The notes beneath the pieces were generated by a model, which worked only from the letters and a program-made list of their open reading frames with translations, was not told the DNA's origin and did not search any database. From Baekduia alba (lineage in GTDB: Bacteria > Actinomycetota > Thermoleophilia > Solirubrobacterales > Solirubrobacteraceae): 64,000 bases of DNA. The translations under genes were made by a program, and so were the position numbers. Shown one piece after another: positions 57,460 through 64,000 of this stretch (the first letter of the stretch is position 1; each line of letters begins with the position of its first letter). The DNA is taken from assembly GCF_028416635.1 (NCBI RefSeq), contig NZ_CP114013.1, forward strand, positions 1,364,001 through 1,428,000, written 5' to 3'.

Positions 57460-58650
57460 ATGCCCAAGACCGTCATCCTCGGCGCCGCGCGCACCCCGAT
57501 CGGGAAGCTCGGCGGCGGCCTGTCCTCCGTCGACGCGACCGACCTCGGCGCGACCGCCATCACCGCCGCGCTGGAGCGCGCGGACGTCGCGCCCGACCAG
57601 GTCGATCATGTCGTGATGGGCCAGGTCATCCAGGCCGGCCAGGGCCAGGTGCCCTCGCGCCAGGCCCAGATCAAGGCCGGCATCCCGAAGGGCGTCTCGT
57701 CCGAGACCGTCAACAAGGTCTGCGCCTCCGGCCTGCGCGCCACCGTGATCCTCGACCAGGCGATCCGCGCCGGGGACGTCACCGTCGGCGTCGGCGGCGG
57801 CATGGAGTCGATGTCCGGCGCGCCGTACCTGCTGCCGCAGGCCCGCTTCGGCTACCGGATGGGCGACGCCAAGGCGCTGGACTCGATGGTCCACGACGGC
57901 CTCACCAACCCCTTCAGCGGCAAGCAGATGTTCGTCGAGGCGACCGAGGTCGGCGACGAGCTCGAGCTCACGCGCCCCGACCTCGACCGCTGGGCGCTGC
58001 GCAGCCACGAGCTGGCGCTCCAGGCAATCGACGAGGGCCGCATGGCCGACGAGATCGTCCCCGTGACGATCACGTCGCGCAAGGGCGAGACGGTCGTGGA
58101 GGTCGACGAGGGCCCGCGCCGCGGCTCGTCGCTGGAGGCGCTGTCCAAGCTCCCGGGCCTGGTCGGCAAGGAGGGCTCGCACACCGCCGGCAACTCGCCG
58201 GGCGTCAACGACGGCGGCGGCGCGATCGTCCTCAGCTCCGACGAGTGGGCCGAGGCGAACGGCAAGACCGTCCTCGCCGAGGTCGTCGGCCATGCGCAGT
58301 TCGCCAACGACTTCGCCTACCTCGCCACGACGCCCGCCGGCGCCGCCAAGAAGGCGCTCGACAAGGCCGGGCTGCAGCCCGGCGACATCGACCTGTGGGA
58401 GATCAACGAGGCCTTCGCCTCCGTGACGCTGCAGTCGATCCGCGAGCTCGGCATCGAGGAGGACCGCGTCAACGTCAACGGCGGCGCGGTCGCGCTCGGC
58501 CATCCGATCGGCGCCAGCGGCGCCCGCATCCTCGGCGTGCTCGTCCACGAGCTGCGCCGGCGCGGCGGCGGCCTCGGCGTGGCGGCGATCTGCTCGGGCG
58601 GAGGCCAGGGCGACGCCGTCATCCTCCGTGTCCATGGCAACGGGAAGTAA
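57460..58650 (+). CDS. Acetyl-CoA acetyltransferase (thiolase)
   Basis: 396 residues with all three thiolase active-site motifs: Cys about 88 in NKVCASGLRATVILDQAI, His about 348 in GHPIGASGARI and Cys about 378 in CSGGGQGDAVIL. VGGGMESMSGAPYLLPQAR supports a biosynthetic acetoacetyl-CoA or broad-range thiolase. It acts in fatty-acid degradation or in acetoacetyl-CoA formation. It is the first gene of a tight cluster with a HAD phosphatase and an acyl-CoA dehydrogenase. The 3' end overlaps the HAD gene. Confidence 0.94.
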   Translation: MPKTVILGAARTPIGKLGGGLSSVDATDLGATAITAALERADVAPDQVDHVVMGQVIQAGQGQVPSRQAQIKAGIPKGVSSETVNKVCASGLRATVILDQAIRAGDVTVGVGGGMESMSGAPYLLPQARFGYRMGDAKALDSMVHDGLTNPFSGKQMFVEATEVGDELELTRPDLDRWALRSHELALQAIDEGRMADEIVPVTITSRKGETVVEVDEGPRRGSSLEALSKLPGLVGKEGSHTAGNSPGVNDGGGAIVLSSDEWAEANGKTVLAEVVGHAQFANDFAYLATTPAGAAKKALDKAGLQPGDIDLWEINEAFASVTLQSIRELGIEEDRVNVNGGAVALGHPIGASGARILGVLVHELRRRGGGLGVAAICSGGGQGDAVILRVHGNGK

Positions 58651-59488
58651 GGACGGCGAGCAGCCTCGCCAAGGGCGCGCGAACGAGCCCCTGGGCGAGT
58701 TCGCGCCGCCGACCTCGCCCCCTGGGCGAGCGTCGGCCGCCTTCTTCGACTTGGATCGGACCCTGATGTCGGGGTCCTCCGGGTTCTTCTGGGCCCGGGC
58801 CGCCGCGCGGGCAGGGATGATCTCGCGGCGGCGCCTGGCGCTGGACGGGTGGGAGAACGTGAAGTTCCGCCTGCGCGGCTCCACCGACGCGTCGACCGAC
58901 CGCGTGATGCTGCGCGTCGGCGCGATGCTCGAGGGCCGCCGCGCGCTGGAGTTCCAGCGGCTCGGGCCGCAGGTGCTCGCCGGCGTGCTCCCGCGGCTGT
59001 ACCCGCAGATGCTCGAGATCGCGTGGCGCCATCAGGACGAGGGCCGGCCGGTCTACATCGTCACGGCGGCCACGCAGGACACCGCGTCGATGATCGCCCA
59101 CGTGCTGGGCTTCGACGGCGGCCTCGGCACGCCGTTGGAGACCGACGCCGAGGGTCTCTACACGGGCCGGCTCTCCGGGCCGTTCGCCTACCGGGAGGGC
59201 AAGCCGACGGTGATGCGCGCGCTGGCCGAGGAGGCGGGGATCGACCTGGGCGAGTCCTATGCCTACTCGGATTCCGAGAGCGACCTGCCGATGCTGCGCG
59301 CGGTCGGGCATCCGGTCGCGGTCAACCCGGACGGGCCGCTGCTGCGGGTCGCCCGCGAGGAGGGCTGGGACGTGCTGCGCTTCGATCGGTTGAGCGGGCG
59401 GCTGAAGATGGTGGGTGGGTTGGTCGGCGCCGGGCTGCTGGGCGCGGCCGGCTCCGCGGCGCGACGCAAGGTGGTGCGGTCGAAGTGA
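58634..59488 (+). CDS. HAD-IB subfamily hydrolase (SerB-like)
   Basis: 284 residues. Motif I FFDLDRTLMSGSSGF with the nucleophile Asp, motif II VTAATQ, the Lys in REGKPTVMRA and motif III YAYSDSESDLPMLRAVGHPVAVNPD mark the HAD-IB group, which contains phosphoserine-phosphatase-like proteins often found near lipid genes. Substrate unknown. ATG 58634 lies inside the thiolase 3' end. The stop overlaps a 17-codon ORF start (GTGA), which in turn overlaps the acyl-CoA dehydrogenase start. Confidence 0.88.
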   Translation: MATGSKDGEQPRQGRANEPLGEFAPPTSPPGRASAAFFDLDRTLMSGSSGFFWARAAARAGMISRRRLALDGWENVKFRLRGSTDASTDRVMLRVGAMLEGRRALEFQRLGPQVLAGVLPRLYPQMLEIAWRHQDEGRPVYIVTAATQDTASMIAHVLGFDGGLGTPLETDAEGLYTGRLSGPFAYREGKPTVMRALAEEAGIDLGESYAYSDSESDLPMLRAVGHPVAVNPDGPLLRVAREEGWDVLRFDRLSGRLKMVGGLVGAGLLGAAGSAARRKVVRSK

Positions 59489-59534
59489 GCCTTCACGAGT
59501 TGAGCGACTCGGGCTCATCGAGGGGGATGCAGCC

Positions 59535-59538
<4 letters not shown>
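59485..59538 (+). CDS. 17-codon relay ORF duplicating the acyl-CoA dehydrogenase N-terminus
   Basis: Begins with GTG overlapping the HAD stop (GTGA) and ends with TGA overlapping the dehydrogenase start (ATGA). Its first eight residues, VSLHELSD, equal the dehydrogenase N-terminus MSLHELSD, with different codons in the last four (for example TTGAGCGAC against CTGTCCGAT). It looks like a diverged tandem duplication of the gene start that now couples translation of the flanking genes. Whether a peptide accumulates is unknown. Confidence 0.5.
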
Positions 59539-60662
<1,124 letters not shown>

Positions 60663-60663
60663 C

Positions 60664-60862
60664 GCGCCCGCGGCCAGCCCGCGCTTCTCCAGCGTCCGCA
60701 CGACCTGGCTGGTCATCCATCACGTCGACATCAGCAGGACGAGCTGCGCGTGGGTGAGGTCGAGCGGGCGCAGCGCGGCGACGATCGCGCGCTGCCAGCG
60801 CTGCGTCACACGCCAAGCAGGAAGCCCGGGGCCTCGCCGGCGTCGCCGATCGGATCGCTCAC
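60664..60862 (-). pseudogene. MarR-family regulator pseudogene
   Basis: From GTG 60862 the frame reads SDPIGDAGEAPGFLL, then one missing base, then WRVTQRWQRAIVAALRPLDL and THAQLVLLMST, a TGA where Trp is expected, and finally MTSQVVRTLEKRGL. This is the MarR order, but the segment between the STWW helix and the recognition helix (about 20 codons) and the whole C-terminal half are gone. It carries a frameshift, a nonsense codon and deletions, so it is clearly dead. The remnant abuts the acyl-CoA dehydrogenase stop. Confidence 0.8.
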
Positions 60863-60921
60863 GTCCGGGACTCTGCCACCCGCGCCAGCGACCCTCGGCC
60901 TGCGCGACGACCTCGCCGCGC

Positions 60922-61581
60922 TCACGGCTCGACCAGGCCGCGCCTGATCGCGTAGCGCGTCAGCTCGACGCGGTCGCGCATCCCGAGCTTGTTGAGGATG
61001 TTCTCGCGGTGGCGCTCGACCGTGCGGGGAGAGATCACCAGCAGCTCGGCGATCTGCTCGGTCGTGTAGGCCTCGGCCACGAGCTTCACGACCTCCTGCT
61101 CGCGGGGCGTCAGGACCTCGCCGCTGGTCTCCTCGCCCGCGGCCGCCGCGTCGAGGTGCTCGCGGATGATCGTGCGCACGGCCGGCGGGTAGAGGAACGG
61201 CTCGCCGCGCAGCGCCGCGCGGCACGCCTCCAGCAGGTCGCGGTCGGCCGCGGACTTGAGCACGTAGCCGGCGGCGCCGGCGTTGAGCGCCTCGAAGAAG
61301 TACTGGTCGACGTCGTGCATCGACAGCATCAGGATCTTCAGGCCGGGCCGCCGCGCGCTGAGCTCGCGCGCCGCCGCCAGCCCGGTGCGGCGCGGCATCG
61401 CGACGTCGAGGATCGCCAGGTCGACGTCGTCGCGCACGCCCAGCCGCACCGCCTCGATGCCGTCGCCCGCCTCGGCGACCACGTGCAGGTCGGGCGCGGC
61501 GTCCAGGACGTGGCGCAGCCCGCGCCGGACCATCGCGTGGTCGTCGGCGATCAGGACGCCGGCCTTCAGCGGCACGCTCAC
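60922..61581 (-). CDS. NarL/LuxR-family response regulator
   Basis: 219 residues. The receiver domain has the acidic pair in LIADDHAMVRRGL, the phospho-acceptor Asp in LAILDVAMPRRTG, MLSMHDVD and the Lys in YVLKSAADR. The LuxR HTH follows: LTPREQEVVKLVAEAYTTEQIAELLVISPRTVERHRENILNKLG. It overlaps the kinase gene by 4 bp (GTGA) and is its cognate partner by position. Confidence 0.94.
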   Translation of the reverse strand: MSVPLKAGVLIADDHAMVRRGLRHVLDAAPDLHVVAEAGDGIEAVRLGVRDDVDLAILDVAMPRRTGLAAARELSARRPGLKILMLSMHDVDQYFFEALNAGAAGYVLKSAADRDLLEACRAALRGEPFLYPPAVRTIIREHLDAAAAGEETSGEVLTPREQEVVKLVAEAYTTEQIAELLVISPRTVERHRENILNKLGMRDRVELTRYAIRRGLVEP

Positions 61582-62522
61582 GCCAGCGGCACCGCGAGCC
61601 GGACGCGCGTGCCGCCGCCCGCGTCGTCGTCGATCGTCAGCGTCCCGCCGGCCAGCAGCGCGCGCTCGCGCATCCCCTGCACGCCCGTGCCGGGCGGGGC
61701 GCCGCCCAGCCCGGCGCCGTCGTCGGCGACGACCAACACCATCGTGTCGCCCGCGACCGCGACGCTCAGCACGACCTCCCGCGCCTGCGCGTGGCGCGCC
61801 ACGTTGGTCAGCGCCTCCTGCGCGACGCGGTAGACCACCAACTCGGTCTCGGCGGGCAGCGCCGGCAGCCCCGGCGGCAGCTCGCGCCGGACGCGCAGCC
61901 GGGCGCGGTCGGCGAGGGTCGAGGCCAGCGCGACGAGCGCGCCGCGCAGCCCGAAGTCCTCCAGCGGCTCGGGCCGCAGGCCGTGCGTGATCTCGCGGAC
62001 GCCGTCCGACGCCGACCGCAGCGCCTCGCGCGCCGCGTCCAGCCGCTCGTCGCGCGCCGCGCCGGCCAGCGCCTCGACGCCCTGCAGCTCCAGCGCGACG
62101 CCGGTCAGCGCCTGGCCGACCTCGTCGTGCAGCTCGCGCCCGATCCGCGCCCGCTCCGCCTCCTGCGCGGCGATCGCCCGCCGCGCGCTGGCCGACCGCT
62201 CGGCGATCAACCGCACCAACATCGCGTCGAACGCGCGACCGAGCGCCGCGACCTCCGCGACGCCCGCGCGCGGTCCGTGCGGCGCCGCCGGCGCCAGCAG
62301 GTCGACCGCCGCCATCTCGCCCGCCAGCGCACGCAGCGGCGCGAGCGCCCGGCGCATCAGCACCACGTTGGCGACCAGCGCGAGCACGGCGCCGCCCGCC
62401 AGCAGCGCGGCCTCACCGCCGGTGATCCGCGGGCTGATCGTCGCGGGGGAGAGCGCGAGGATCAGCGCGCCCACGAACACGACGAGGGCGTTGCCGGCGA
62501 CCACGCGCTGCAGCAGCGTCAT
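61578..62522 (-). CDS. Sensor histidine kinase (HisKA_3 type)
   Basis: 314 residues. Two N-terminal membrane helices (VVAGNALVVFVGALILALS and AALLAGGAVLALVANVVLM) with a very short loop lead to a HAMP-like segment. The HisKA_3 helix has the phospho-acceptor His in EAERARIGRELHDEVGQAL, and a HATPase domain follows (VYRVAQEALTNVARHA, VVADDGAGLG). With almost no extracellular loop it probably senses a membrane or internal cue. It precedes and overlaps its response regulator gene. The longer frame to 62879 is not used. Confidence 0.93.
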   Translation of the reverse strand: MTLLQRVVAGNALVVFVGALILALSPATISPRITGGEAALLAGGAVLALVANVVLMRRALAPLRALAGEMAAVDLLAPAAPHGPRAGVAEVAALGRAFDAMLVRLIAERSASARRAIAAQEAERARIGRELHDEVGQALTGVALELQGVEALAGAARDERLDAAREALRSASDGVREITHGLRPEPLEDFGLRGALVALASTLADRARLRVRRELPPGLPALPAETELVVYRVAQEALTNVARHAQAREVVLSVAVAGDTMVLVVADDGAGLGGAPPGTGVQGMRERALLAGGTLTIDDDAGGGTRVRLAVPLA

Positions 62523-62609
62523 GCCCCCATGGTGCCGCGCGCGGCGACGGCGCGGGATGGGGAGCGCTCCCCATGGTCCGCGGGCCCGCGGTCGCCGACC
62601 ATCGACACC

Positions 62610-62756
62610 ATGACCACCGAGCGCCCCGAGATCGACACCCCCACCGACGACGACGCGGCCGCCGCCAAGCGCGAGGAGCGCCAGGGCTGGCTGCTGCTGA
62701 CCGGGATCTTCGTCGTCGGCGGCCTGCTCGTCGTCCTCGCGGCGATGGTCACCTGA
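62610..62756 (+). CDS. Small single-helix membrane protein
   Basis: 48 residues: an acidic/charged N-terminal half (TTERPEIDTPTDDDAAAAKREERQ) and one transmembrane helix (GWLLLTGIFVVGGLLVVLAAMV). The stop is 4 bp before the start of the antiporter gene, so the two are probably co-translated. It may be an accessory subunit of the antiporter, which is inference. No family is recognised. Confidence 0.6.
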   Translation: MTTERPEIDTPTDDDAAAAKREERQGWLLLTGIFVVGGLLVVLAAMVT

Positions 62757-62760
62757 CCCG

Positions 62761-63954
62761 ATGGGCGACGGCACGCTCCTGCTCGTCGTCGGCGCCCTGC
62801 TGGCCGGCGGCATCGCGGTCTCCCAGGTCGGCGACCGGCTGCGCGTCCCCGGCCTCGTGCTCGTCATCGGGCTCGGCATGGCGCTGGGCTCCGACGGCCT
62901 GGGCTGGATGCACTTCGACGACTACGAGCTGGCCAAGACGATCGGCGTGATCGCGCTCGCCGCGATCCTGTTCGAGGGCGGGCTGGCCGCCGGCTTCCCG
63001 GAGATCCGGCCCGTCCTGCGCCCGGCGCTGGCGCTCGCCCTGCTCGGCACCACGCTCACCGCCGTCCTCACCGGCCTGGCCGCCTCCTGGCTGCTGGACC
63101 TCAGCCTGCTCGAAGGGCTGCTGCTCGGCTCGATCCTCGCCGCCACCGACGGCGCCGCGATCTTCGCGATCCTGCGCGGCTCGACGCTGCGCCGCCGCGT
63201 CGCCCGGACGCTCGAAGGCGAGGCCGGCCTCAACGACCCCGTGGCGGTCCTGCTCGTCTTCGGCTTCAGCGCCTGGATCACGACCGAGGGCTACGGGATC
63301 GCGGACATGGCCTCGGCCTTCGTCCTCGAGCTCGGCGTCGGCGCGGTCGCGGGCCTGGCCGTCGGCACCGCCGGCGTCGCGCTGCTGCGCCGGCTCCCGC
63401 TGACGACCGCCGGGCTGTACCCGGTCGCGTCGATGGCGCTGGCGGCGATCGCGTTCGGCGTCGGCGACGCGCTGCACGGCTCCGGCTTCCTCGCGATCTA
63501 CCTCTCCGGCCTGGTGCTCGGCAGCGCGCCGCTGGTCGAGCGCGAGGCGATGCAGACCTTCCACGACGGCCTCGCCTGGGTCGCGCAGCTCGTGATGTTC
63601 CTGACGCTCGGCCTGCTCGTCTTCCCCGACGCGCTGGGGCCGGTCGCCGTCCAGGGCACCGTGCTCGCCCTGATCGCCGCGGTCGTCGCGCGGCCGCTGG
63701 CGGCGCTGGTGGCGACGACGGGCGCCGGCTTCGACCTGCGCGAGCGCGCCGTCCTCGGCTGGGCCGGGCTGCGCGGCGCGGTGCCGGTCGTGCTCGCGAC
63801 GTTCCCGGTCCTGGAGGGGGTGCCGCGCAGCGAGGAGTTCTTCGCGATCGCGTTCTTCGCCGTGCTCGTCTCGACGGTCCTGCAGGGAACGACCTTCGAG
63901 GGCCTGGCGCGCCGGCTGGGGGTGACCACCGGCGAGGCCGCGCTGCCGAAGTAG
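62761..63954 (+). CDS. CPA1-family cation:proton antiporter (NhaP2-like)
   Basis: 397 residues with about 12-13 hydrophobic helices. Helix 5/6 motifs ILAATDGAAIFAILRG and LEGEAGLNDPVAVLLVF carry the ion-binding Asp and the EGEAGLNDP signature of CPA1 exchangers. FLAIYLSGLVLGS and RAVLGWAGLRGAVPVVLATFPV complete the pattern of the potassium/proton NhaP2 branch. No C-terminal RCK/TrkA domain is present, so regulation by nucleotides is not evident. It follows a small membrane protein gene by 4 bp. Confidence 0.93.
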   Translation: MGDGTLLLVVGALLAGGIAVSQVGDRLRVPGLVLVIGLGMALGSDGLGWMHFDDYELAKTIGVIALAAILFEGGLAAGFPEIRPVLRPALALALLGTTLTAVLTGLAASWLLDLSLLEGLLLGSILAATDGAAIFAILRGSTLRRRVARTLEGEAGLNDPVAVLLVFGFSAWITTEGYGIADMASAFVLELGVGAVAGLAVGTAGVALLRRLPLTTAGLYPVASMALAAIAFGVGDALHGSGFLAIYLSGLVLGSAPLVEREAMQTFHDGLAWVAQLVMFLTLGLLVFPDALGPVAVQGTVLALIAAVVARPLAALVATTGAGFDLRERAVLGWAGLRGAVPVVLATFPVLEGVPRSEEFFAIAFFAVLVSTVLQGTTFEGLARRLGVTTGEAALPK

Positions 63955-63957
63955 CCT
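63952..63957 (+). promoter_or_regulatory. -10 box TAGCCT built on the antiporter stop codon
   Basis: The antiporter's TAG stop (63952-63954) forms the first half of TAGCCT, which ends 9 nt before the ATG of the gene leaving the window. Confidence 0.4.
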
Positions 63958-63966
63958 TGCCTGCTC

Positions 63967-64000
63967 ATGGCGCCCTTGCGCATCGATCCCGTCGCCGAGG
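63967..64000 (+). CDS. Start of a gene running off the right edge
   Basis: Only MAPLRIDPVAE is visible. The start is inferred from the leaderless -10 box at 63952. Family not recognisable. Confidence 0.4.
   Translation, partial: MAPLRIDPVAE

Overview
The window is gene-dense, high-GC chromosomal DNA (almost every codon ends in G or C). It looks like a Solirubrobacterales-type actinobacterium (Conexibacter/Solirubrobacter relatives). Supporting signs are actinobacterial families (CGNR/ABATE regulator, MerR-DICT regulator, paired ArsA-like ATPases, GlpX fructose bisphosphatase), several secreted proteins with Ig-like repeats, GTG starts and a strong habit of leaderless promoters (TANNNT 6-11 nt before the start codon). 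No tRNA, rRNA, phage, transposase or CRISPR array is visible.

Layout. 1-5.2 kb: end of a zinc anti-sigma factor, a flavoprotein disulfide reductase, a nitroreductase-like gene behind an unusual leader, an aminotransferase and glpX. 5.2-10.6 kb: a divergent MerR-DICT regulator with an NmrA-like gene, a divergent EamA transporter with a CGNR regulator, and moeA. 10.6-15.4 kb: a degenerate GGDEF protein, an RlpA-like cell-wall protein under a c-di-AMP riboswitch, a secreted protein and an H1-like basic protein. 15.6-19.4 kb: the principal sigma factor rpoD (with a CRP-like site), pilT, an AIM24 protein and an HxlR regulator. 19.6-26.7 kb: two secreted peptidoglycan enzymes, an unknown protein, an arginase-fold protein and an ArsA-like ATPase pair. 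27.2-29.7 kb: an overlapping parA-ftsZ pair. 30-36 kb: an EEP hydrolase, a GGDEF-EAL protein and a histidine kinase with two response regulators. 36-43.6 kb: gamma-glutamyltransferase, transporters, a lipoprotein, a methyltransferase, a LON-domain protein and a photolyase. 43.6-48 kb: a methyltransferase / methyltransferase-GH57 / acyltransferase locus resembling the mycobacterial methylglucose lipopolysaccharide region. 48-55 kb: a TetR-MBL pair, meaB, a frameshifted ornithine cyclodeaminase-like gene and phoA behind a PHO-box-like repeat. 55-64 kb: dienelactone hydrolase, leucyl aminopeptidase, thiolase, HAD and acyl-CoA dehydrogenase genes, a MarR pseudogene, a two-component system and a CPA1 antiporter.

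The most unusual feature is a family of four 250-400 bp near-palindromic elements (about 12.1, 21.4, 30.7 and 47.0 kb). Each lies exactly between the 3' ends of convergent genes. All share the same arms but carry one of two hairpin cores. Other notable features are the ParA-FtsZ operon, a leader in which a 13-codon leaderless ORF overlaps a stem that hides the next gene's Shine-Dalgarno sequence, a 17-codon relay ORF made by duplication of an acyl-CoA dehydrogenase start, and -10 boxes that reuse the upstream gene's TAG stop codon.
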